A DNA stretch of 64,000 nucleotides from Onchocerca lupi (Eukaryota > Nematoda > Chromadorea > Rhabditida > Onchocercidae): the NCBI GenBank assembly GCA_028564675.1, contig JAOVVO010000340.1, forward strand, positions 1 through 64,000, given 5' to 3'. Position 1 is the first letter of the stretch. Each line of letters begins with the position of its first letter. Position numbers and translations under genes: made by a program. Shown piece by piece: positions 39,210 to 50,762 of the stretch. The notes under the pieces were generated by a model that saw only the letters and a program-made list of their open reading frames with translations, was not told the origin of the DNA and made no database searches.

Positions 39210-42200
39210 CCTGCCAAACTTTGATGATGCTACACCTGTACAAACATCTGACATTCCACACAGGTATATCCTTATCGATATCTGCATTTTTATTCTCTCT
39301 CCGTATCAGTATTTTATACTCATCCTCATTAAATAAGAAAGAAAAATGATTGGATATCAATTTTTCAAAGTGATGTATGAAAAGACATAATCAAAAGTCA
39401 AAATGGCGACACAAATTATGCCACGAGTTTAAGAGATACAATACAACAACGGATGATTACTTTAATTTCTAAAAATAATTTTTGTTGCACATTGGAAACT
39501 AGAAATAGAAATAAGTTTAACTAATTTTGAATGGAAAATTCTATGGAATGATGAATTTTCCCACCGGATAACTATGGAAATATTTCCAATATTTAATTCT
39601 GAAAAATGCACTAAAGCTGCAAGAATATGATATTCCCATTTCGAAGGAAATGAATAAAATTTTTTCTTACTTTTGCTTTCTTTATGCAGTTATTTTGTCT
39701 GAAAAAAATAACCAGTATTGTTATGAACAGAAAAATATGACAAACATTGCATGAAGAAAGTGAAGATCGATTTGAAAATAGCAGTAATAAAGATAGACAG
39801 AAGATTATATTACTAAAATAATATATAAAGTTAAATATAGACGATAATTATTTATGGTGAAGAATTCATAGAAAACTACGGATGATATTCCAAATGGCTT
39901 AGTTCCAGTTATATTAGTTTCGTGATAAATCTGTCATATAAAATAGGGATCAACGATGAGTAATTCTATTTAATGAGTAATAGTAAACTGAGCGAAATAG
40001 CGTATCAATTTATCATTTGAAGAAAATTGTACATTTCTTACTTCACTGAGACAAAATATTAAGAAAGAGATACATGCAAATTAGTGCTAAGTATATGATT
40101 CAGATTAACTTCTGTAAACATAACCATCATTCAATCAATATTGAAATATTAGGAAGGCTAAAATTAATTAAATTATATGTCAAAAATAATTATTAGCTGA
40201 AAAATGAAATATCATCGGCAAAGTAATTATAACTGTGCTAAAACTAACTACAAATTAAAGTCGAAAACTTATCAAAATTTAATATTTTCTGAAGATTTCA
40301 GCAACATCTCTAGAAATAAAATAGAGGCAAGGAAGCACTGGAGAAGAAAGAGCAGCAATGTTTCAGAACGCATAGCTAATGAAGAAAATGATGAATATAA
40401 ACTTCGCTAAATATTGATAAATGTAAACTAATGTAGATAAGTTACAGCATTATCCATAGGTCTAACTTTTCTGCATTTGCTATTCCCATAGCCCCCAAAA
40501 AAAGAAATGAAAGTAATTAAGTTGGAAAGCTGAAATAGGATGACACCCAGTATGATAGCCTAATATTAAATCCATTCATTAACTATCACTTACAATGATG
40601 TTTATTTCATGCAATAATATTAAAATTGATACAAATTAGTGAAATGGCTATAATTAAAGGCAAAATGTGAAAACTTTGACGATAATTGTCCTTAGAGCTG
40701 TCATATTTTATAAAATGGGGAAAAGAGATACTGAATATTTTGATAGCTAGATTTGAATCATCTGATTTCTCAACGCTTATTTTAGCATATTAGTTGTAGA
40801 TAATTGAAAAATAGAGAATTTAATCTTTCATGTATCAAGAATATGTCTAGAAAAGGATTCTCAATAATGTCTTTCAAAATAATTTTTTTAAAAATTTTTG
40901 TTTAAAAAAGTATTAATTTGCTAAAAATAGTGAGAGCCATAGAAATGAATGGTATTTTTAAAGGAAATAAAAAATATTGAAGCAATTATCAAATAAACCC
41001 AACAATGCTGCTATAAAAAGAAAAGAAAAAATACTAACATCAAAAATACTAACACTTTTTATTCAGAGGAATAAATTTTAAAAGAAATTAAAATCTGCGA
41101 GCAGTTCCCGCATAAGATGTTCTAAGAGAGAGAGATAATTTGAAATGAGTTATTAAGTATTTGTTAAGTAAGTTACTGATTTTCAATCGATTGAATTATT
41201 CGCTTTTTCCCTTCTTTCTACATAATTATTCAGAACTGAGAATAGAGCAAGAGGTATGGCGAATCAAATAACCAGTAATCCGAAATAGCTAGAATTCTGT
41301 AAGGACATAATTACTCGAAATGACTTTACTATATAAGATGTATGATTACTGAAAAAAATTTAGACAATTCTAGCAAAATGCAAAACATCTGAACATTGAA
41401 AGATGAAAAATCAAATTGTTTCGGTTGGAGTTATTTTTCAAACTAGCTAATTGAATATGAATAGAACAAAGTCCTTATAATTCGGAACGGGAATGAATCA
41501 AAATAATTGGGAACAAATAAAATTGAGCTCTAAAAATTCAATGTGTAGAATCATATACATCAAAGCATTAAATTTAACGATATAAATACAGCACAGCACA
41601 CCCATTAATTAATTTTTCCTGTTTTCTTTTTTTATAACTAAGCATTTTTTGATCTATCTGATCTAATATATTTTCCAAAATCTTTTACTCAATTTTTTGT
41701 ATGTTATGAAAACTATTCCAAGTTGATGTTGAAAAATCAAACATTTACTATAGCAATGCTATCTAAAATTAGTTATTCATAGTTGTTGATAATATTGAAA
41801 ATTTTTGATAGTCATAGAGAAGTTAATCACATCATTTTGATCATACTAATTACATAATTTTTATAAACAGTAGTTCTACCAAAAAGAAAACTATATATAT
41901 ATTACATTAATCTTGGATACTGTATTTCGAAAATTGATCGTTGATTCTATATTTTTAAACTGTCAGCAAAACATGAGTCTTTTTTTATTTCGATTATCAT
42001 GTAAAATATATTTTGTTGAAATTTAAAAAAATTCTCGCAACAATTCAGAAATATGAAATTTGTTTCTCATGGCGGATGTCCATTTTTTCGAAATTAATAA
42101 TGATTCACAAATAGCTGAGATCATATTTTGATTACAGCTGAAAGATCCAGTGTAAAAAAAAATGTATCTATCAAAAGCATAGCATATCGTATCTCACAAT

Positions 42201-42864
42201 TTCGAAACTCTTCTATATAAAAGTAAATAAAATAAAACGTTCCATCTTCAAATATAATGTTGATTTCAAATTGATTACCTCTCAAGAAAATTAAAATTCG
42301 TACAAAATTATTTCAATAATGCCTAGAATAAATCCTAAAATAGTGGAAGTATTCGTCCCAATAAATATTAAATGAAAAAAAATTTCAAATTCTATAGAAA
42401 ATCCAATTGCTTGAAGAGATCTCTAAAGAAAGTTGATGAATTAACAATGAAAAAACACTAAAACATTACTCATCTAACTATACGCGATTTCACACATTTC
42501 TAAACTGTCTTCACCAAAGTGATAGAGCAATATAAGAATTATTTTTCTTCTCAACTTATATTAGGAAGAAAACAATAATTTAGATGGAACGAAATATTAT
42601 GAACTAAAACTAAATTATGGACTTTAATGGGATGAAACCGTGCACTGTGAGAAGTTCCAAGTTGACAGAAGAAGGTTGCGAAAAGTGAATATTTCAAAGA
42701 TGCAGGCATGTAATCTAATTTCTATGAGGCCTTTGGAAGGAAAAATGGAACAGCAATTTCTATAAAGGTGAAATGGCAATAACAATGAAAATTTCTAAAA
42801 GCCGATACAATCAATGACAATTGTTGGAGGTCAATAAATATTGTAAACTCTTTGCTTTTGAAGC

Positions 42865-43215
42865 AGAGAGAGAGAGAGAGATGGACTCTGCTGGGGTCAA
42901 AACGCATACACACAATTAAGCAACATAACACAACAGCCACCACTGATCATCAATAGTCACTAGCACTGACCACTACTACCAACAACCATCATCCATCCAC
43001 TCTACACTTTTTGAGGGATTGAGAAGAGAGGTGATGGGAAAACGAAGAGTGAGAGATGGAAGTTTCGGATGAATAAAAGAGAAATGAGAGGTAAAGAAGA
43101 AGAAGGAGAAACGATCGGAAATATAATCTTTAGACAAAATGCGGTCGTCGAAGTATCGTTGAATTATGGACACATGCTTGAGTGAAGAAGTCTGGAAGAG
43201 AGAGAGATGTAACAA
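42865..43215. promoter_or_regulatory. Purine-rich, (AG)n-containing island, possible promoter or 5' exon
   Basis: (AG)n at about 42866-42881 is followed by unusually balanced-composition sequence rich in CCA/ACC triplets and then a GA-rich block (43020-43110, 43195-43207). On the minus strand this is a CT-rich tract, as often seen in nematode promoters and 5' UTRs. Which gene it serves is unknown; the Ena gene lies 15 kb downstream on that strand. Confidence 0.25.
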
Positions 43216-43913
43216 TTATAAGCAGAAATGGTCCCTTAAAATTACAAGTGGGAGATGAAGCTCTTCCAAGATGCTTCAATTTGATGAGATATTTTTCTCA
43301 TTTCGATCAGTAAGAATTCTTAGAAAAGCTACAAGCAAATGCTTTACTCAATAAGATTGCTCAAGAAAATTTAACATCAAACCAAGCCAACTTTTATAGT
43401 CCATTGTATGGAGAAAAGGTATACAACTGTAAGATCAGAAGTTAAACCTTAAGCTTTCGATAAAAACTAAAACTTGATAGAATTACAATCCTTTCTATTA
43501 TTAAAACTGGAAATAACACTTACAGGACAATGGTCAGTTACATTAGACCAGGCATTGGTGATCTTCGAAAATAGCAAAAAATAGAAGAATCCAACGTATG
43601 ATTAATTGAAAACCATCATCAGTCAATCAGCATAGAAGACAGACGAATTAAACCAATGAAATGAAAAAATAACGCGTAATTAGGGAAAAACATAATAGCC
43701 TTATCGGTACACTATCTGGGTCATTTTAACTTCGATTTCAATAATTTACATATTTGCTGATTAAATAATTTTCTAATAAATAATCGAACGGATATCGTAG
43801 ATTATTATCAAATCATGCTTGAGGGAATCAGTGGTACTGGCTAGCAGTGCATTCTCATCTAAATATAATTATCCGTGACCGTTTAGCCCGTACTAATGGA
43901 GATATTCACATTT

Positions 43914-44081
43914 CAGACACTTGAAGGTTTGGGTATCTATTCTACACCAGATTCGGAAAAGTATCTCGACCGACAATCCAGTTCCAATATCATCCGGAAA
44001 GCTATAAACCACAATTCAACATCACACAATGAATTATTTTCCAGACTGTTGATTCTATCGCATGATTTCTTACAAAATTAA
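43914..44081 (+). CDS. Possible orphan exon, function unknown
   Basis: After an acceptor-like CACATTTCAG, an open segment encodes about 55 residues (TLEGLGIYSTPDSEKYLDRQ onwards) ending at a stop. The residue mix looks protein-like, but no partner exon or family was recognised. An in-frame ATG lies just upstream at 43896, inside the presumed pyrimidine tract. Confidence 0.2.
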   Translation, partial: QTLEGLGIYSTPDSEKYLDRQSSSNIIRKAINHNSTSHNELFSRLLILSHDFLQN

Positions 44082-45301
44082 ATATTTTCAAGGCTTGGTT
44101 GAAATTTTACTATTTTTTTGACCTTGATTTCGTCATTTATCTCTGAATGGTACATTAAAATACCACTATTTTAAGCTGGAATTTATCGAATCTGATGATG
44201 ATAGGTAAGTCAAAAACATGAAATTTAATAAACTAAAAAGCAAATAAATATAAGCAACAACAAAGTTATAGTACAATTAAAAGGCAGTAATGTTTCAAAG
44301 TAATTTTTATTGCTTGAACAAATTTGTAATTTGTATATTTGAGAACAAATTTTGCCTTTTTAAAACAATTTCTTATCTGCTTTATAACTTCCCCTATAAT
44401 TACTGATACGATACAAATACTTATGGAGCAAATAATACTTTTCTCAGAAATTAAATAAATATCACTTTTAAAACTACAAATCTTGCAGCAACACCAGCTT
44501 CAATCACACATTACTAAATAAGGCAAACGAAAATAATAGAAAGAGCTAGTCGACTTAACAAAAATATTTCACCTGAAAAGTGCGTTCAACGGAATGAATA
44601 AATTATTTATATGATAAAACAAGTAGTTACATTACTGGACAAGTATTGAAAATCAAAAATGTAAATAAATCAAACAACTTTACCATAATAGGTAATGAGA
44701 CTGAATACCTAAGCTAGGCGAATAAAATGATGAAAATTCAAAAATTACAAAGTAATGAAGTGAAATAAAATAACAAAGATATGTAAAAATAAAGCGAATT
44801 ATTTTTTAAAACATATAAGATCATTGGGCAAAGATAAGCACAACCATACAAATTCTAATATTGACAAAGGAAAAATGAAATATAGAAGAAAAATTAAATA
44901 CTGGTATACTTGACAAATTTAAGAGAGAAATTAATTTTCGAAAAAATATCGAAAACAAATATAAGAATTGAGCTAGAACTCAATGCTTGCATAATAAAAC
45001 ATAAAAATTGTGTATTCGCTTAATCTGAAGGTTTAAAAACTGCTAAAATTATATTAAAAAACGTTTATGTGAGAGGGGAAAAATTGATAATTTCAGGCAA
45101 GATTCTTTATAAATCCGAAGCTAAAAAGACTACTTAAAAATTCGAAAACTTCCGCGAAATCATGTAAATATCATTGCAACAATTCCAAAAACTTCGTTTA
45201 GTGAAAAAGCAAAAAGCCATTAGCAGTAGCAATAGAAAGAATAAATTCATCGAATTTATCAGAAACAAAATACAAATAAATTAATGAAATCATGAAAGAG
45301 A

Positions 45302-48300
45302 TCATATTGGTAACCAATTTTTCAATCGTAAACCCTGATTATCACAGAAATGATCGGTATAGGGTATGCAATTAAAGTAACCGCAATACACGCAATTGAA
45401 AATAGATGGCCAATAAAATATAGTCAAAAGGACGATAAATAAACCAAGTGCGGTGGAAAGTGATGTGACCACAATTAGTAATCGTCGAACACGATTATAA
45501 CGCTTTGTCTGAATATATGGAAGTATAGCTGAAAATATAATCGTAGTAGTATGTATAGTAGAATGCGATTAATTTTTAACTAGTATTTACTCATTTAACT
45601 GCAGTTTACGCGAACTGTATTATGGGCTTCGATTTTAAAAGTTATAGCGGTCTAGCACACCATAACAAAAAAATAAATGCTTTAACGAGAAAAAATAATT
45701 GTAAATCAGGTAAGATAGGTGACAATAAAAAGCATATAATGTTTTACATTTCTTCAATATGTCAAATTAGAAAATTAAAACACAAAAGTTCAAAGTAGAC
45801 ATGAAGATGTCTACAAGTGCTTAAAAATTTTAAGAGAGATTAGGATGATTGGAAAAGACAATTTAAAACTGATTAGTAAATTAAAGACAAATATCAAAAA
45901 AAATTTTGATTTTTTGTTACAAAACTATTAAAAATATAAAACAAACTTAAATTGAGCAAACGCACCTAAAGATATCAAAATTCCGAAGATGAAGCCAAAT
46001 AAATGCGCCCAATTATCAACCCATGGTAATGTTCCTATAGTAAAAAGCGCTAAAGTAAATAAGCTCAACTGCACAACTGCATGCCAAGGTTTTTCGAGTA
46101 GATTCCTAAAAGCACATAACTACTGATAAATTCAAAGGGATGCAAAACAAGCAATAATTAGCGTTAACTTTCTTGATTTCAAATTAAACCATCTTTTTTC
46201 GTAATAAGCACTATAAAAATTTCATAATCTATAAAAATCAGAAATTTCATGCCTTATTTTATAAAAGTTTGAAAGTTATAAGAAAATAAGTTCTAACCAG
46301 CTATAAAGCACATCAACATACATCGTAGCAAACATTCCAACATGTGAACCTGCAGGACCAACTTCTGGCTGCAATATTCAATTACATTTTATATTTTCGA
46401 AATTTTATAACATATGCATCTCAAAATCAAGCAATTTTTAACGATTTTGTCGTTTTAAAACTGATCAAGCTTTCACAGTTTGATTAACCGATTAGTTGCA
46501 TTAAAATGTAATTCACTTGCCTGGTAAGGAACAAAAATTGCACCAGCCAGATATCCACCAATACCAGACACTATATAAAGAAGCGCTACGCGCGCCCATC
46601 CGAGCAATTTTTCCAAATCTCTCATATAGAAAATTTGAATAAAAACTGTTAAAATGCAATGAATTATTCTGAAAAACACAGAGCTTGGGAATAAATATAG
46701 TAAAACAAAAGCAAAAAAAAAAAACAAAACAATGGTTCATATTTTTGCTATCTAGACTTTAAGCAGTCGCATTAATTGAAAACAAATATCAAAAAACTAG
46801 CCCCGCATGTAGAAAGAGTGGTATAAATAGGCGATACCATTGATCTGGTTGATTTTTCCGCAAAAATGGGAGCATTCCACATACTTCGCTCAAACATGAT
46901 ACCTGTAATAAATTCATTTCAGCGGCAGTTTTTATCAACAGTTTAAATTCTACAACAATGAAATTACCAAACAGAAGCAGTCGACAAATAGAAAAATTAA
47001 GGTCACTGGAAAGATAAAACTATTTCACATTCGCTTAAGATCGCCGCCAATATTTTTCCCTATGCTTATCTGAGATAACATGAAAAATATACAGGCAATG
47101 ACGGATTTAATTAAGAAATTATATGAGTAATTAATATCAAATCTACCTGCTGTTATTGCCAAGTAGCTTCAGTGCGGGTGTAACTAATGGTTTGATTATA
47201 TTAGTATTACTATAAAAACTATTTCCTTACTTTGATTATTACTAATAATCTTTTTCACTACTTTTGCCAGAAAATCAACAAGAGCTTCTTTTTGGATTCT
47301 GACAGAAAAACTATTGTGAAACCGTTTTTTGGGCTGTTACAGCCATATGAAGAGAAACACTAGTGAGTAGCAATAACAATGAAGATAATGTTACCTGAGA
47401 ACAAAGTGTTGCATTTTCATGAAAATATCCTTCCACAAAATCACAATAATCTCTGGTAGTTATACGACACTGTCCGTGTAACTGTATGCAGCAAGGTCGG
47501 CCAGTAATTTCACACTGCATGTGCACCACATTCTCAGGTACGAAAAATGTTCTTTTTTTGCATATCTGTCAAAAATTGAATTTTCAATTTAATTTTTTTA
47601 ATTAACCTTTTTCAAATGAAAATAATCAGTGAACATGAGTACTATACATGTTCATTTGTCCACTCACCATTTCCACATGAAAAAAAAAAACAAATCATCG
47701 ATATGATTCATTACTACGTCATGGAATTCAATAATTTCACTTTGCACTGTTCAAACATGAAACAGTATAACAATAGCAATAAACTTACAGGCCACTGTGT
47801 TATATCATCCGGCCATTCGTACGGCTTCACAGAGACTGGATTCTCGCAATATCTGTATCACTTTTCTTTCATTTTTTAAAATATATTTCAGGAAAATATT
47901 ACCGAGACTTGATTAAAATGATAAAATACAATTCATAATGTATACCTTGGATCTTGCCCACAAACAGCACCTGATACACGGCTTTCTGGACCCGGACTAT
48001 CTTCCTTCCATCTTGCAAGTGTAGCTATCAGTGACTAAAAATTTGTGAAAGTGAATAGTCTCATGAGCAAAATCTTTTCTCATTAAAATGCTAAATAAAA
48101 TACACTAATTAAAATACGTATAAAACTGATTACACCAATTAAAATTCTCATTAAAAAAACTTTTTTTACAAGCCTAAGCCTAAGCAAATAGACTTAAGAC
48201 TGACAGAAACTAAACATTTTCCTATTCCGCTGTCGAATTTCAGTAAAAACTAAGGTTATTACATTATTTTCAGAGTATTTTGGTAATTTAAACACAAAAT

Positions 48301-50699
48301 TCATTTAGTTATAAAAAACTATATGCAAAATAACAAAAACTCTGTTTCTACTGCACAATCGGCAATAAAATTTTCAAACATACCGGGCAAGTACTTTGAC
48401 CAGTTTGAAAACAACCAGTTCCATCATTATAAATGCAACAGCCAGTTTTATTTTCTTCCATACGGTCGGCTTCAACTTGTTCGAAAATTCTCGGGTCCTC
48501 ACGCATACAAGGTGTAAATTTAGCACCCAGATGTACCAAATCAGCCTCAAAACTCAATGAGCATATTCAGTGCTCAACGTATACTTTTTTTTTTTTTACT
48601 TTCCCGTAATATAAGAAATTTATTAATTGACTAACTTTCAAAATAATGTGGTCAATAATTAAACTAGCGATGACAGTACATTCTCATGTGAGACATGACG
48701 ATATCGGATCCTAGGCGCGATAAAATTCTCGATAAAAGTTGCAAACTACTCCACATAACTTACTTTGCATCAGATTTCAATACATTTAATCGCCAGTTTA
48801 CTAGTGGTCAACTTTCTTCAATTCCATAAATATGTTCTGCTATGTATCCAAACAGGTTTGCGATTTTTTAAAAAATTAAGTCAAAATTGGAACTATATAC
48901 AAAACTGGCTTCAAATTGAAAAAAAAAAAAAAAAAACTAAACATGAAAATAATTTACACAACTAAAAAATAAAAATTTAAACTTACAAATTTCGGTCCAA
49001 GCCAAATATTTTGTTGCACATAAATACTGACTCTCTTTAAAGTAACAGTGGTATGCATCACATCAGCTGTTCTTTCGGTAAGACCGAATCCCCAAGGACC
49101 AACTCCATAAGTATATAAACTAATTATAGTAACAAGTATTTGAACTGTCGTAATCCAATAGGTGAAGAAAGGTCTGAAAATGAAAAAAGATGAAAACTCT
49201 TAATTCTCTAAAAACTTTGTTTAAAATGCTAACTTAGTCTTCTTGCACAGTTCTTAGTCACTCTAAAATCCAAACTATTTGATGTTAGCTTAGATTAATT
49301 TGAATCAACAGGATTATTTCTTCAGTCATTCCAAATCATTTCGCTAATTAAACGTACCTACAATCAATATAAATATCTTCATTCAGCTGATAAACATCCT
49401 TCCTATAGGTCTGTTGAAAATATTTTCGCCATATTCCAAAACCACTTCCAAAACGCCGACGATGCGAAACACAATATTTCTTTGATTTCAGTTCACTGTG
49501 TATCGTCTGAAAATAATTTTATGATTAACATGAAAAACAATGTGCCCTAAAACATAAGTTATAGTCTTATTTAAATAAATTTCATTTATTTCAATATTGG
49601 ATTCACCGTTCAGTACTTAGTTTCTTCATTTTTGTGTGATAATGTAAGCTAAGTACCGTTCAGTACTTAGCTTACATTATCACACAAAAATGAAGAAACT
49701 TTATCTTTTAAATACAATATCTTTTAAATATAGTAGTCTGTGAACGAAGCAAGTTGGGTAACTTGCTTGCTCAAAATCTTTCCATTTTTCAATAAATGAT
49801 GTAGATATTGTTGATAAAACAATATTTTTAAACTCAATGAACTCACATCCAACATTCTCTTTCGCATACTTCTACAAGTTTCTGTAGTTCTTTCGTTCGT
49901 CTTCTCATCAGCAGATTGAATGTTTTGCAATAACCATTCCTGAAATAACTTGAAAACAATTTGGTCCTGAAAATTTTTGAAAATGTTATGTAAATCATCT
50001 ATAAAAGGACTTACTTTTGGACTTGAAAGAGCATTGCACAAAGATGCGAATGGTGTTGACTTCTCCTGAAAAAAATAATCAGCTTATTATTATAAAAGGG
50101 AATAAGGTAGAAATTATAAGATATTCAAAACAAAATATCTTCTCAGATCCTTTTCACGAACTTTTAAATTTCGCAGAGAAGCGCAAATTCATTAAATTAA
50201 ATAAAAATAAACAAATAGCTAGGATACCGAATTTTAAGGATATGTTTTTGCTATATCAAAGATAAATCACATATTTATCCTACAACTTTCGCTTTATGCT
50301 AAGCATTTTGTTAAACAACCAAAGTGATACTGTAAAGACTCCCAAACTGTTTTACACTCATATTTCTAAAACTTTGCGATGAAATACCCGATTTACTTCG
50401 ACAGGTTGCAAGCACTGGACAAATGATGGATGTTAAATGCCTATTACAGTTCAAAACACAAAAGCAATAAAAAAAAAAAAAGAATTTCTTATTTCGAGCA
50501 AATTTTTTCGCTCTTAGTTTATCTTTTTGATTTCCAATAAAAAGAAATAAGATTAAAGAGAAAAGTAAAAAAAGAATAATTTAGCAAGTGCAGCAAAAAT
50601 ATACATGATCGAAATCAATGGATATTTCCATACTGTTATCAAACCTTTTCTGTATCAAATTTCTGACTCGATGCCGCACTTGCTAAAAAGCAAATCAGC

Positions 50700-50762
<63 letters not shown>

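Larger units (their letters stand above)
27286..45301. other. 18-kb gene-poor region between Ena and iRhom
   Basis: No gene could be built here. It contains A/T homopolymers (27411-27428, 28663-28674), (TA)n at about 32885-32905, a candidate Helitron near 30.3 kb, degenerate tandem and direct repeats at 36.2 and 39.1 kb, and (AG)n/purine-rich islands at 37200-37230 and 42865-43215. Two isolated open segments are listed separately. Part of this DNA may be the upstream region or large first intron of the Ena gene, whose very first codons are missing. Confidence 0.55.

Noticed and set aside
42722..43215. Two overlapping minus-strand frames across the purine-rich island
   Set aside because: The open frames arise from CT-rich sequence; Ser/Leu/Phe bias and no family.
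48174..48187. Two copies of the nematode telomere unit (gcctaa) in an iRhom intron
   Set aside because: Only just over two units; easily chance, not an interstitial telomere array.
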